From Parvibaculaceae bacterium (GTDB lineage Bacteria; Pseudomonadota; Alphaproteobacteria; Parvibaculales; Parvibaculaceae), in the NCBI GenBank assembly GCA_029209985.1, contig JARGNZ010000010.1, positions 1 through 64,000 of the forward strand: 64,000 nt of DNA. Direction: 5' to 3'. Below the pieces are notes generated by a model. That model saw only the letters and a program-made list of their open reading frames with translations, was not told the origin of the DNA and made no database searches. Below, one piece after another: positions 26,019 to 35,499 of the stretch. The position numbers were made by a program, and so were the translations under genes. Position 1 is the first letter of the stretch; the number at the start of each line of letters is the position of its first letter.

Positions 26019-27272
26019 TTAAGACATCATTTCGTTTTCTGGATTTGCGCCAATTTTGTGAATTGCAAGGTCTGCGCCCATGGCTTCTTCTTCTTTAGAA
26101 AGTCGAATGCCCATGGTGACTTTCAAGATACCGTAAACAATCAAACCTGCACCGAAGGCAAAGCCAACACCAATCGCAGAGCCAATCAATTGGCTCATGA
26201 AGCTGACGCCGCCAAGGCCACCCAATGCTTCAAGGCCGAAGACGCCTGCTGCGAGGCCGCCCCAGAGGCCGCAAAGGCCGTGCAGGGGCCATACGCCGAG
26301 CACGTCATCGATTTTCCACTTGTTCTGCATGGCGTTGAACATCATGACAAAGACAATGCCAGCGATCCCCCCCACAAATAGGGAGCCGAGCGGGTGCATG
26401 ACATTGGAGCCTGCACAAACGGCCACGAGACCAGCAAGGGCGCCGTTGTGGATGAAGCCGGGGTCATTACGGCCCATGATTAGGGCGGTGATGATGCCGC
26501 CGACCATTGCCATGAGAGAGTTTAAGGCAACCAAGCCGGATACGTCTGCAATGGAAACTGCTGTCATGACATTAAAGCCAAACCAGCCGATGCATAGCAA
26601 CCAAGAGCCGAGAGCCAGCCAAGGGATGGATGACGGTGGGAAGCCCACAACAGTGCCGTCTGCTTTGTAGCGGCCTTCGCGGGCGCCCAGCAGTAGAACA
26701 GCGGCAAGGGCAATCCAGCCACCGACCGCGTGCACCACGATGGAGCCTGCAAAGTCGTTCATTGGTGCGCCAAAGCTGGCTTCAAGCCAGTCTTGCAGAC
26801 CAAAGTTGCCGCCCCAAATCAGGCCTTCATAGAAAGGATATACCACGCCCACCAGTGCGGCGGTGGCGATGGTTTGTGGCCAAAACTTTGTGCGCTCGGC
26901 AATCCCGCCGGAAATGATGGCGGGGATGGCGGCTGCAAAAGTGGTGAGGAAGAAGAATTTGACGAGATCGAGACCTTGAGGGCCAAAGGAATAGCCATCG
27001 GCTGCGGCGTCGCCTTGAAGCACTGCGGCAGAGACAAAGAAGTCCACGCCATATGCGACTGAATAGCCAATAAAAAAGTACGCGACAGTTGAAACAGCAA
27101 AATCGACGAGGATTTTAACGAGTGCGTTGACCTGATTTTTGTGGCGCACTGTGCCCACTTCAAGGAACGCAAAGCCAGCGTGCATTGCAAATACGAGAAT
27201 TGCGCCAATCAGCACGAAAAAGACATCGTTGCCGACAGCTGCAACGGCTGTCGCAGGTTGGATGGTTTCCAT
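26019..27272 (-). CDS. Ammonium transporter (Amt family), second copy
   Basis: This 417-residue Amt protein has 11 predicted membrane segments and no cleavable signal peptide; it starts MNN-free at METIQPATAVAA and enters the first helix directly. The pore Asp and first twin His are in DFAGSIVVHAVGGW (about residues 170-185), and the second His in WPLHGLCGLWGG (about 330). The phenylalanine-gate region FGFNVMTAV is also present. It moves ammonium across the inner membrane. It is downstream of the glnK-amtB pair but separated by 446 bases with a promoter-like element and three hairpins, so it is likely a separate unit. Confidence 0.93.
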   Translation of the reverse strand: METIQPATAVAAVGNDVFFVLIGAILVFAMHAGFAFLEVGTVRHKNQVNALVKILVDFAVSTVAYFFIGYSVAYGVDFFVSAAVLQGDAAADGYSFGPQGLDLVKFFFLTTFAAAIPAIISGGIAERTKFWPQTIATAALVGVVYPFYEGLIWGGNFGLQDWLEASFGAPMNDFAGSIVVHAVGGWIALAAVLLLGAREGRYKADGTVVGFPPSSIPWLALGSWLLCIGWFGFNVMTAVSIADVSGLVALNSLMAMVGGIITALIMGRNDPGFIHNGALAGLVAVCAGSNVMHPLGSLFVGGIAGIVFVMMFNAMQNKWKIDDVLGVWPLHGLCGLWGGLAAGVFGLEALGGLGGVSFMSQLIGSAIGVGFAFGAGLIVYGILKVTMGIRLSKEEEAMGADLAIHKIGANPENEMMS

Positions 27273-27397
27273 AGGTTGCCTCCGAATGCCACCAAGAGGA
27301 TGAAATGAAGCACGCCCCCGCGTTTCAAATCACTGGGCATCCGTGCCCATGGACTTTTGTAATCAGCGCCATTGCTGATCTTTTAGTCCCTAAGCCT

Positions 27398-27414
27398 AAA
27401 CAAATGGCGTGCCA
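27398..27414 (-). promoter_or_regulatory. Sigma-54-type promoter for amtB2
   Basis: The minus strand reads TGGCACG-CCAT-TTGTTT, close to the RpoN consensus TGGCACG-N4-TTGCW with correct spacing between the GG and TG elements. One -12 base differs (T for C). It points at amtB2, about 125 bases upstream of its ATG. Nitrogen control by NtrC would be expected; no NtrC site was recognised. Confidence 0.6.
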
Positions 27415-27552
27415 TGTCGATTGAAGGAGCAAGTGACGGAATTTTCTGAGTTTTTTCAGTGGGTTAATGATTTTTTGAGATGTGATCGAATGATAGGCAG
27501 TTTTATTGCCGCCCACTTATTGGGCAAAAAACTGTGCAGACCGCATAGAAAA

Positions 27553-27582
27553 AGGGCAGATCGGATGTCTCCAATCTGCCCT
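27553..27582 (-). terminator. Hairpin 3 after amtB1
   Basis: A 9-bp perfect stem (AGGGCAGAT/ATCTGCCCT) with a 12-base loop. On the minus strand it is followed by TTTTCTATG, so this is the most terminator-like of the three. Confidence 0.65.
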
Positions 27583-27593
27583 TCTATAATGTA

Positions 27594-27625
27594 GGAGCCC
27601 AGTACGGGGGGCCGTCCTGGGCTCC
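27594..27625 (-). terminator. Hairpin 2 after amtB1
   Basis: A 9-bp perfect stem (GGAGCCCAG/CTGGGCTCC) with a 14-base loop and no T tract on either side. Confidence 0.5.
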
Positions 27626-27684
27626 AGTAGGGCAACGCTTCTCAAAGTGGTGGCAGGAAGCATTGTCCTTATTGGGTCGTCTCA

Positions 27685-27710
27685 TCTGCGGGCACCGTAG
27701 CGCCCGCAGA
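27685..27710 (-). terminator. Hairpin 1 after amtB1
   Basis: A 9-bp perfect stem (TCTGCGGGC/GCCCGCAGA) with an 8-base loop, only nine bases past the amtB1 stop. Confidence 0.55.
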
Positions 27711-27718
27711 AGGTTTGA

Positions 27719-29062
27719 TTAGAACTTCTGGGAACCGTTCCCAAACTCTGGGTAGGCTTCAAGACCAATCTCGGCTTTGTCGAGACCCATGATCTCTTCT
27801 TCTTCTGTGGCCCGGATGCCGATGGTGAAGCGTAGAGCTAACCAAAGAGCAAGGGTTGTGACCACAACGAAGGCACCGATTGAGGCAACGCCGGTTGCTT
27901 GCATACCGAAGCTTGTGTCGCCATTGGTCAATGGTACAGCCATTGTGCCCCAGATACCGCAGAACAAGTGAACTGGGATCGCGCCAACTACGTCATCGAT
28001 TTTGAATTTATCGAGCATTGGTACGGCTAGGACAACGATCACCCCACCGATACCACCGATCAAGGCAGCCATGCCAAGGGATGGTGTTAGTGGCTCAGCA
28101 GTGATGGATACGAGACCCGCCAGTGCGCCGTTCAAGGCCATTGTCACATCCACTTTTGAGTAAAGCAGTTGAGTGAGAACCATTGCCGCAACAACGCCGG
28201 CTGCAGCAGCCATGTTGGTGTTGATGAAGATATTGGATACGTCGATGGCGTTGCTTGCAGAACCAAGTGCGAGCTGTGATGCGCCATTAAAGCCGAACCA
28301 ACCGAGCCATAGGATGAATGTACCCAAGGTTGCCAAAGGAATAGAAGACCCAGGCATCACGGTGATTTGACCGTTTTCGCCGTATTTGCCATACCGAGCG
28401 CCCAATACAATGGCACCGGTCAAAGCAGCCCAGCCGCCTACAGAGTGAACGATGGTTGAACCAGCGAAGTCGGAGAAACCGCCTTCTGACAACCAACCGC
28501 CGCCCCACTGCCAAGCGCCTTGGATTGGGTAGATAACGCCGGTTAGGACAACCACGAAGATGAGGAAAGGCCAAAGCTTGATACGTTCAGCCAATGCGCC
28601 TGAAACGATTGAAGCTGTTGCAGCCACGAAGACCATTTGGAAGAACCAGTCGGAAGATGCAGCGTAGCCGCTACCGTCACCGAAGGCACCGCCCAATGCA
28701 CCAGCGTCATCTGGAGACCAGAGCGATAGTGAACCAATGTAGCCGCCATCAACGCCTGCATACATTAAGTTGTAGCCGACAAGGTAGTACATGATGCCCG
28801 CAATAGAGTAGAGGGCGATGTTTTTAGTACATTGCATCGCAACGTTTTTAGAACGCACGAGGCCCGCTTCAAGCATAGCAAAGCCTGCAGCCATAAACAT
28901 GACCAAGAAGCCGCCAATTAAGAAGAGGAGGGTGTTAAAGACAAAAGATGTTTCATCGTCGCCCAGTGCAAACGGTTCGTCCGCAGCAATGGCCGGGGCG
29001 GCCATAAGAGCGATAGCAGCAACGCTGGCGCCCGTGACCTTAAGTAAATTTGATGCTCTCAT
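27719..29062 (-). CDS. amtB: Ammonium transporter AmtB with signal peptide
   Basis: This 447-residue Amt protein starts at the ATG at 29062 (MRASN), which has AAGGAG eight bases upstream. A cleavable signal peptide ends at about residue 27 (MAAPAIAAD), as in classical AmtB, followed by 11 membrane helices. DFAGSTIVHSVGGW contains the pore Asp and first twin His; IPVHLFCGIWG has the second His; GFNGASQLAL lies near the gate. It is 12 bases after glnK on the same strand, so GlnK very probably blocks this channel under nitrogen sufficiency. Confidence 0.95.
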   Translation of the reverse strand: MRASNLLKVTGASVAAIALMAAPAIAADEPFALGDDETSFVFNTLLFLIGGFLVMFMAAGFAMLEAGLVRSKNVAMQCTKNIALYSIAGIMYYLVGYNLMYAGVDGGYIGSLSLWSPDDAGALGGAFGDGSGYAASSDWFFQMVFVAATASIVSGALAERIKLWPFLIFVVVLTGVIYPIQGAWQWGGGWLSEGGFSDFAGSTIVHSVGGWAALTGAIVLGARYGKYGENGQITVMPGSSIPLATLGTFILWLGWFGFNGASQLALGSASNAIDVSNIFINTNMAAAAGVVAAMVLTQLLYSKVDVTMALNGALAGLVSITAEPLTPSLGMAALIGGIGGVIVVLAVPMLDKFKIDDVVGAIPVHLFCGIWGTMAVPLTNGDTSFGMQATGVASIGAFVVVTTLALWLALRFTIGIRATEEEEIMGLDKAEIGLEAYPEFGNGSQKF

Positions 29063-29074
29063 TCGTAGCACTCC

Positions 29075-29858
<784 letters not shown>

Positions 29859-32087
29859 ATGTCGAAAAGACAAGTGCCCGTTTGGGCTATTGCAGTAAAC
29901 GCGATTGCTGGCTTGACGATTACTGCGGTCATTGCTGCACAATTTTTGGGTGGACACGAAACGTGTGGTGATTGCCAAACAGCAATCACGCCATCGGAAG
30001 AGGCCGTATCTGAAGAAACGTTGCCTGTAGAAGAGGATGTCTCAGACAAAGCTGTTGCGGCTGTGACAAAGGCGCGGTTGTTGGCTGCGGATGGGGAGCC
30101 GGGGAGCTGGATGAGCCATGGGCGCACCTATTCCGAGCAGCGTTATTCTCCTTTGAACGATATTACAGCGGATAATGCGCAGAATTTGAAGCTGGCATGG
30201 TCGTATGATACAGGCACGACGCGCGGCCTTGAGGCGACGCCTTTGATGGTTGACGGGGTTCTTTATACAACGGGTAATTGGGGCGTTGTGATTGCGTTGG
30301 ACGCCAAGACCGGCGAGGAGCTTTGGTCATTTGATCCAGAGGTGCCGGGTGAGTGGGGCCGCTATGGATGTTGCGACATTGTCAATCGCGGCGTGGCTGT
30401 TTGGGAAGGCCGGGTTTATTCGGCCAGCTTTGATGGTCGCCTCTTTGCTTTGGATGCCAAAACGGGCGAACCGATTTGGGAAGTTAATACCATTCCGGGG
30501 CCTCCCTATACGATTACAGGTGCTCCCCGCATTGTGAATGGCAAAGTGATCATTGGGAACGGGGGCGCTGAGCTGGGCGTGCGCGGTTACATTACGGCTT
30601 ATGACGCTAAGAGTGGTGAGCAGGCGTGGCGGTTTTATACGGTTCCGGGCAATCCTGAGGATGGGATGGAGTCGGTTGAGCTTGAGGAGGCATTGAGCAC
30701 TTGGAAGGGTGGTCGCTGGTGGGAAATTGGCGGGGGTGGCACCGCATGGGATTCCATGGCGTATGATCCAGAGCTGAACACGCTTTACATTGGCGTTGGT
30801 AATGGTTCTCCTTGGTCTCGGGAAATTCGTTCACCGGGCGGTGGGGATAACCTTTACCTTTCAACCATTCTTGCGTTGGACCCGGATACGGGCCGCAAGA
30901 AGTGGCACTACCAAACCACGCCGGGCGATAATTGGGATTACACGGCGACACAACATATCATTTTGGCTGAGCTAGAAATTGAGGGTGCACCGCGTAAGGT
31001 TTTGATGCAGGCCCCTAAAAACGGTTTCTTCTATGTGCTTGACCGGGAAACGGGCGAGTTGCTTTCTGCTGACCCTTATGTAGCGGTGACATGGGCCAGC
31101 CATGTTGATTTGGAAAGTGGACGGCCGGTAGAAAATCCCGCTCAATATTATAAAGATGGGACGCGGTTTATTTTGCCGTCGGCCAATGGGGGGCATAATT
31201 GGCACCCAATGGCTTTCAACCAAGACACAGGCCTTGTGTACATTCCAACGCAAGAAATTGCGGGCATTTATGCGCTCACCCCCGAATGGACCCTGAAAAA
31301 AGAATTTACGGTCCGTGAAAACTGGTGGAACCCTGGCTTGGATTGGACAGCCTATATTGACGCTATTAAAGCGTTGGGCGAAGTGCCGCTTAATCATGGG
31401 TATCTGAAAGCTTGGGACCCGGTGAAAAAAGAAGTGCGTTGGGCGGTGGAATATGAAGGGCCGCTTAATGGCGGTATTTTGACAACCGCGGGTAATTTGG
31501 TTTTCCAAGGGACAGCGGATGGTCGTTTCGTTGCTTATGATGCAGAAACGGGCGCATTGGTTTGGGAAGCAAATGTGCAGACCGGCATTGTGGCTGCACC
31601 CATGACATATGAAATTGACGGTGTGCAATATATTGCTGTGATGGCCGGTTGGGGCGGTGTTGGCTTGCCTTCTGGAGACGCCCGTCAAACGGCTGCTGCT
31701 AAGTATGGCAATGAAGGGCGCCTTCTCGTCTTTTCATTAGAGGGAACTGAAACCTTGCCAGAATTGGCATTGCGGGATCTTTCTATTCCTGACCATGAGG
31801 ACGTTCAGGCTACGGAGGAACAAATCCGAAATGGTGAAATTGAATACATGGCGGTTTGTTCCCTATGTCACGGTGCCTTGGCGGTTTCTTCTGGCGTGTT
31901 GCCTGACTTACGCCGGATGAGCCCTGCGGTGAAAGAGCATTTCCAAGATATTGTGCGCGGTGGCATGTTGGAAGATAATGGCATGGCAAGCTTTGGGGAC
32001 TTGCTGAGTGAGCAAGATGTGCAGGATATATATTCCTACATTATCAAGCGCGCGCGCCAAGATAGAGCCTTGATGCAAACGCAATAA
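29859..32087 (+). CDS. PQQ-dependent dehydrogenase with C-terminal haem c domain
   Basis: This 742-residue quinohaemoprotein dehydrogenase starts at the ATG at 29859, which has GGGAGGG six bases upstream. An N-terminal uncleaved-looking helix (about residues 7-30) would anchor it to the membrane facing the periplasm. An eight-bladed beta-propeller with repeated W motifs follows (LDAKTGEELWSF, LDAKTGEPIWEV, YDAETGALVWEA). The vicinal disulfide is Cys171-Cys172 and the active-site loop GDNWDYTATQ. The last 90 residues carry one haem c site, Cys667-x-x-Cys670-His671. It oxidises an alcohol or sugar-like substrate with electrons going to the respiratory chain. No PQQ synthesis gene is nearby. Confidence 0.9.
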   Translation: MSKRQVPVWAIAVNAIAGLTITAVIAAQFLGGHETCGDCQTAITPSEEAVSEETLPVEEDVSDKAVAAVTKARLLAADGEPGSWMSHGRTYSEQRYSPLNDITADNAQNLKLAWSYDTGTTRGLEATPLMVDGVLYTTGNWGVVIALDAKTGEELWSFDPEVPGEWGRYGCCDIVNRGVAVWEGRVYSASFDGRLFALDAKTGEPIWEVNTIPGPPYTITGAPRIVNGKVIIGNGGAELGVRGYITAYDAKSGEQAWRFYTVPGNPEDGMESVELEEALSTWKGGRWWEIGGGGTAWDSMAYDPELNTLYIGVGNGSPWSREIRSPGGGDNLYLSTILALDPDTGRKKWHYQTTPGDNWDYTATQHIILAELEIEGAPRKVLMQAPKNGFFYVLDRETGELLSADPYVAVTWASHVDLESGRPVENPAQYYKDGTRFILPSANGGHNWHPMAFNQDTGLVYIPTQEIAGIYALTPEWTLKKEFTVRENWWNPGLDWTAYIDAIKALGEVPLNHGYLKAWDPVKKEVRWAVEYEGPLNGGILTTAGNLVFQGTADGRFVAYDAETGALVWEANVQTGIVAAPMTYEIDGVQYIAVMAGWGGVGLPSGDARQTAAAKYGNEGRLLVFSLEGTETLPELALRDLSIPDHEDVQATEEQIRNGEIEYMAVCSLCHGALAVSSGVLPDLRRMSPAVKEHFQDIVRGGMLEDNGMASFGDLLSEQDVQDIYSYIIKRARQDRALMQTQ

Positions 32088-32108
32088 CAAATGCTCTTGG
32101 TGAATAAA

Positions 32109-32136
32109 AGCCCCGGATTAATCCGGGGCTTTTTTA
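32109..32136 (+). terminator. Terminator of PQQ dehydrogenase
   Basis: A perfect AGCCCCGGAT/ATCCGGGGCT stem with a very short loop is followed by TTTTTT. It overlaps the stop of the convergent P450 gene by three bases. Confidence 0.93.
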
Positions 32137-33375
32137 TGCGCCTTGCAATTTTAACGGTAATGTTTGCAATGTTCTAAATACAGGCAAGCCGCTATAGGTG
32201 GTGGTGTCATCCTGCAATGACATGTTGGGAAAACGCTCTAACAGTGCTTGTAATGCAATGCGTCCTTCAAGACGGGCTAGTTGAGCGCCTAAGCAGAAGT
32301 GTTCTCCGTCGCCAAAGCTCACATGTTTTGTGTTCTTGCGTTCGATGTCAAAATGATCTGGATGGGGAAAGGTGTCGGGGTCGTGATTGGCGGCAAGTAA
32401 AGAGATGCAGATTGTTTTTCCTGCCTCCAGTTTTTCGCCTCCTTCTAGGGTCATGTCGTGCGGGCAATGTCGTTGGGTCTCTGTGGCGGGACTGATGCAG
32501 CGTAGCATTTCCTCTATTGCGTTGGGCATTAGCTCAGGGTTGTTTTTGAGCTTTTGGAGTTGCTCTGTGTTGCTCAAGAGAAGGTATATGCCAGAAGAAA
32601 TCAGAGATGCGACGGTGAGCGTCCCTGCGGTGAGCAGGAACTTTGTCATAATAATGAGTTCGTCCACGGACAGGCGTGCACCGTCTTCTTCGGCATTGAC
32701 CAGAATGGTGAGTAAGTCACCTTTGGGAACGGATCGGCGTTCTTGTGCTAATTCGCCGATATAGTGTTGAAGCTTTTCTGCGGCATGGTCCATTTGCTTG
32801 GTTTGGGCTGGTGTGCGCAATGGGTCCAGACTCAATGCAATGTCTTTTCCCCATTGGCAGAACTCTACGTGTTCGGAGGGGGGGATGCCTAGAATGAGGG
32901 CAATAACACGAAAGGGGAGTTGTTCGGCGAACTGGACGACAAGGTCGATGTCGGTTTCTTGTGCAAAACCATCTATAATTTCATGGGTAATGGTTGTGAT
33001 GCGCTTTTCCCAAGCGTTGACGTTTCGTAGAGAAAAAGCTTGGGCAACAATGGAACGCAAGCGCCGATGATTGGGATTGTCTTGGAAAAGAATGGCGGGT
33101 TCATAGTCATTTGATCCATCTGCTGGCATGCCGGTGAGCAGTCGCGTGTAGCTTTCCGGCGCTGAGGTTCTAGGGTCGACACGCATGCCTTTGGCCTTGA
33201 GAACAGTTTTGAGATCCTTCATTTTGGTAAGAAAATATCGATTGAGGGAGCTGTCGTAAAAAGTAGGGGCTTCTGTTCTGAGGCGGTCTAGTCGAGGGTG
33301 GGGAGTAGCGCGAAATTCTTCATCAAGTGCAGTTAATTTAAACCCAGTTGGCAGGGGGGTGTCGTGATCGTTCAT
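32134..33375 (-). CDS. Cytochrome P450 with unusual I-helix
   Basis: This 413-residue soluble bacterial P450 has the ExxR pair as Glu289 and Arg292 (EEMLR), and haem loop FGDGEHFCLG with Cys361 as axial ligand. The I-helix reads LLTAGTLTVAS (Ala250-Gly251-Thr252-Leu253-Thr254): the usual acidic residue of AGx(D/E)T is Leu, while the Thr is kept. Class I bacterial enzymes take electrons from ferredoxin partners, none of which is adjacent. The substrate is unknown. It is monocistronic and convergent with the PQQ dehydrogenase. Confidence 0.92.
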   Translation of the reverse strand: MNDHDTPLPTGFKLTALDEEFRATPHPRLDRLRTEAPTFYDSSLNRYFLTKMKDLKTVLKAKGMRVDPRTSAPESYTRLLTGMPADGSNDYEPAILFQDNPNHRRLRSIVAQAFSLRNVNAWEKRITTITHEIIDGFAQETDIDLVVQFAEQLPFRVIALILGIPPSEHVEFCQWGKDIALSLDPLRTPAQTKQMDHAAEKLQHYIGELAQERRSVPKGDLLTILVNAEEDGARLSVDELIIMTKFLLTAGTLTVASLISSGIYLLLSNTEQLQKLKNNPELMPNAIEEMLRCISPATETQRHCPHDMTLEGGEKLEAGKTICISLLAANHDPDTFPHPDHFDIERKNTKHVSFGDGEHFCLGAQLARLEGRIALQALLERFPNMSLQDDTTTYSGLPVFRTLQTLPLKLQGA

Positions 33376-33552
33376 TGTAGTATCCCTGATATATGTGGAG
33401 GAGTTGGAAAACGTTTTCTGTTGATGCCTTTTCGGGTATGCCTATCGCGCAGAGATGTTTCGACTTATAGGTGCGTCAAGTTGCGCAGGCTTTCTACTGT
33501 CTTTGGTCAAGAGGAGACTGGACTTTAGGAGATGGGCAGAGGATTTTAAAGT

Positions 33553-34821
33553 ATGACAAATCAAAATACGACAACCAAGCCCAATCAAGTTTCACGCGAT
33601 GTTGTCATCGTGGGAGGCGGCCTTGCTGGATTGCCGTTGGCTTTGGCCCTGTCAGCCCACGGCGTCAGTGTGAGTGTGATTGATGTTTTAGATCCTTTAA
33701 GTGCTACGGACGCTGCTTTTGATGGGCGTATTTCATCTATCGCCTTGGCGTCTTCTCGTATGTTGCAGCACTTAGATGTGTGGGCGGATTTGGCCGCACA
33801 TGCTCAGCCCATCGCTGATATTGTTGTGACGGACGGCAAAGTGCGCGAAGGGGCCTCGCCATTTTTTCTCCATTTTGATCATGAAGAAATTGGCGATGAA
33901 CCGCTTGGCTATATGATTGAAAACCGTTACCTACGGATTGCGCTCTTGAAAGCGGTGTCACGTGCGATTGAAAAGGGCGAGCCGCTCGAATTGTTGGCAC
34001 CTGCAAAAGTATCCTCTCTCAATCTCGATAGCACACAGCCCGTTGTCTCCTTGGTGGATGGCAGGGAGCTGGTGGCAGACTTATGTGTTGCCGCTGATGG
34101 GCGTGGGTCGATGGTGCGTGATTGGGCGGGGTTTAAAACCATTGGGTGGGACTATGACCAACTTGGTATTGTCACTACAGTTGAGCACGCTCTTCCTCAT
34201 GAGGGGGTGGCGCAGGAATTGTTTTTACCGTCCGGCCCTTTTGCCATTCTGCCGATGGTGGGCAATCGTTCTTCATTGGTGTGGACTGAAAAGAGCGAGC
34301 TAGGCCGGGCCATTATGGGGCTGGATGATGTGCGTTTTGCACAAGAGTGTGAAGCGCGCTTCGGCTCTTATTTAGGGAAGGTGACGCCTGTTGGTCCTCG
34401 GTGGTCTTATCCGCTGTCTCTTCAGCTGGCTCAAGATTATGTCAAGCCGGGGGTGGCGCTGATTGGGGACGCGGCGCACGGTATTCACCCGCTGGCCGGG
34501 CAGGGCCTCAATTTGGGTTTGCGTGATGTTGCGGCGTTGGCGCAGGTTGTTGTCGAGGCCAAAAGGCTTGGGCTTGGCATGGGCCAGATGAATGTTTTGG
34601 AACGATACCAAACATGGCGGCGGTTCGATAATGTGTCGTTGGCGTTGGTGTGTGATGGCCTCAATCGATTGTTCTCGAATGATATTGGGCCTTTGCGCTT
34701 TGTGCGCGACCTCGGCCTTGGCTTGGTCAATAAAGTGGCGCCGGCCCGTAAATTATTTATGCGTCATGCCGGTGGCACTGTTGGGGAGTTGCCCAAGTTA
34801 ATGCAAGGGCGAGAGATTTGA
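33553..34821 (+). CDS. UbiH/COQ6-family FAD hydroxylase
   Basis: This 422-residue group A flavin monooxygenase of the ubiquinone-hydroxylase family has the dinucleotide-binding VIVGGGLAGLPLAL at 18-31, DGRISSIAL at about 58, the ENRYLRIAL segment, ADGRGSMVR at about 180, and the second FAD motif LIGDAAHGIHPLAGQGLNLGLRDVAAL at about 300-326. Members hydroxylate ubiquinone precursors at C5, C6 or C1. Which position this one serves cannot be told from sequence. It stands before a convergent DUF971 gene. Confidence 0.92.
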   Translation: MTNQNTTTKPNQVSRDVVIVGGGLAGLPLALALSAHGVSVSVIDVLDPLSATDAAFDGRISSIALASSRMLQHLDVWADLAAHAQPIADIVVTDGKVREGASPFFLHFDHEEIGDEPLGYMIENRYLRIALLKAVSRAIEKGEPLELLAPAKVSSLNLDSTQPVVSLVDGRELVADLCVAADGRGSMVRDWAGFKTIGWDYDQLGIVTTVEHALPHEGVAQELFLPSGPFAILPMVGNRSSLVWTEKSELGRAIMGLDDVRFAQECEARFGSYLGKVTPVGPRWSYPLSLQLAQDYVKPGVALIGDAAHGIHPLAGQGLNLGLRDVAALAQVVVEAKRLGLGMGQMNVLERYQTWRRFDNVSLALVCDGLNRLFSNDIGPLRFVRDLGLGLVNKVAPARKLFMRHAGGTVGELPKLMQGREI

Positions 34822-34844
34822 GGACTACCCCGGTCTGCCCCTGT

Positions 34845-35222
34845 TTAGTCGCGGCTGAGGCCCCGGTGGGCTAGGGCTTTGAGGTAGGTATCCCATTTTT
34901 CCGCATGGGTGAGACCGAGTTCACGTAAATAGGTCCAGGTGAACAGGCCGGTGTCGTGGCCATCGTCAAATAGAAGGCGCACGGCGTAATTTCCCACAGG
35001 CTCCAGATTTGAAATGCCTACCGTGCGTTTTGAGGGGACAATCTTTTTTTGATCTCCCCCGTGCCCTTGTACTTCGGCAGAGGGAGATTCCACCCGCAGA
35101 TACTCAGCTGTCAGCACAAAATGCTCCCCATTATCAAATGTCAGGGAGAGGGTTTTTGCCGCTTGGTCCAGATGAAGGTCGGTTGGCCAAGGGGCTGATG
35201 TGTCTGACGTTGTGTCGATCAT
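34845..35222 (-). CDS. DUF971 protein (gamma-butyrobetaine-hydroxylase-like N domain)
   Basis: This 125-residue single-domain protein of the DUF971 family shows WPTDLHLDQAAKTLSLTFDNGEHFVLTAEYLRVESPSAEVQGHG, EPVGNYAVRLLFDDGHDTGLFTWTYLRELG and the closing W. Such domains are linked to iron-sulfur biology in other genomes, but the role here is not established. Its start codon abuts the stop of the Trm112-like gene, so the two are one transcript. Confidence 0.88.
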   Translation of the reverse strand: MIDTTSDTSAPWPTDLHLDQAAKTLSLTFDNGEHFVLTAEYLRVESPSAEVQGHGGDQKKIVPSKRTVGISNLEPVGNYAVRLLFDDGHDTGLFTWTYLRELGLTHAEKWDTYLKALAHRGLSRD

Positions 35223-35456
35223 TTAGCCAGCGTCCAGATTACGTGCTTCTTCGGGGAGCATGATGGGAATGCCATCGCGGATGGGATACGCAAGGCGGGC
35301 TTTTTCAGAGACCAACTCTTGGGCGTCCTTATCGTAAGACAGGGTTGTTTTGCTCACAGGACACACCAGAATTTCCAGTAGTTTTGGATCTACTTCAATG
35401 TGTGCCGGGTTTTCTTTGGTGGCTTCGGTGTCATGTTGGGAAGTGGTCATGGGCAT
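35223..35456 (-). CDS. Trm112/YcaR-family small zinc-ribbon protein
   Basis: This 77-residue protein contains [19 protein letters not shown] and [19 protein letters not shown], the conserved blocks of the Trm112 (YcaR) family. Only one cysteine of the classic zinc ribbon is left (CPVS), as often in bacterial members. In eukaryotes and archaea Trm112 activates methyltransferases; the bacterial role is unclear. ATG at 35456 is chosen; 35450 is also possible. It overlaps nothing and leads into DUF971. Confidence 0.85.
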   Translation of the reverse strand: MPMTTSQHDTEATKENPAHIEVDPKLLEILVCPVSKTTLSYDKDAQELVSEKARLAYPIRDGIPIMLPEEARNLDAG

Positions 35457-35499
35457 GTCATTTCTTTTGACGTAGATGAAAGGGATTATTCGACTGGTG

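Larger units (their letters stand above)
27273..27718. other. Intergenic region between the amtB genes
   Basis: There is no gene in these 446 bases. From left to right they hold the amtB2 leader, a small dyad at 27362-27379, a -24/-12 promoter-like sequence for amtB2 at 27398-27414, and three consecutive inverted repeats at 27553-27710 that end the amtB1 transcript. Confidence 0.7.

Noticed and set aside
29859-32087. Assigning the PQQ enzyme as lanthanide or calcium type
   Set aside because: The metal-site positions could not be aligned reliably by eye, so no claim is made.
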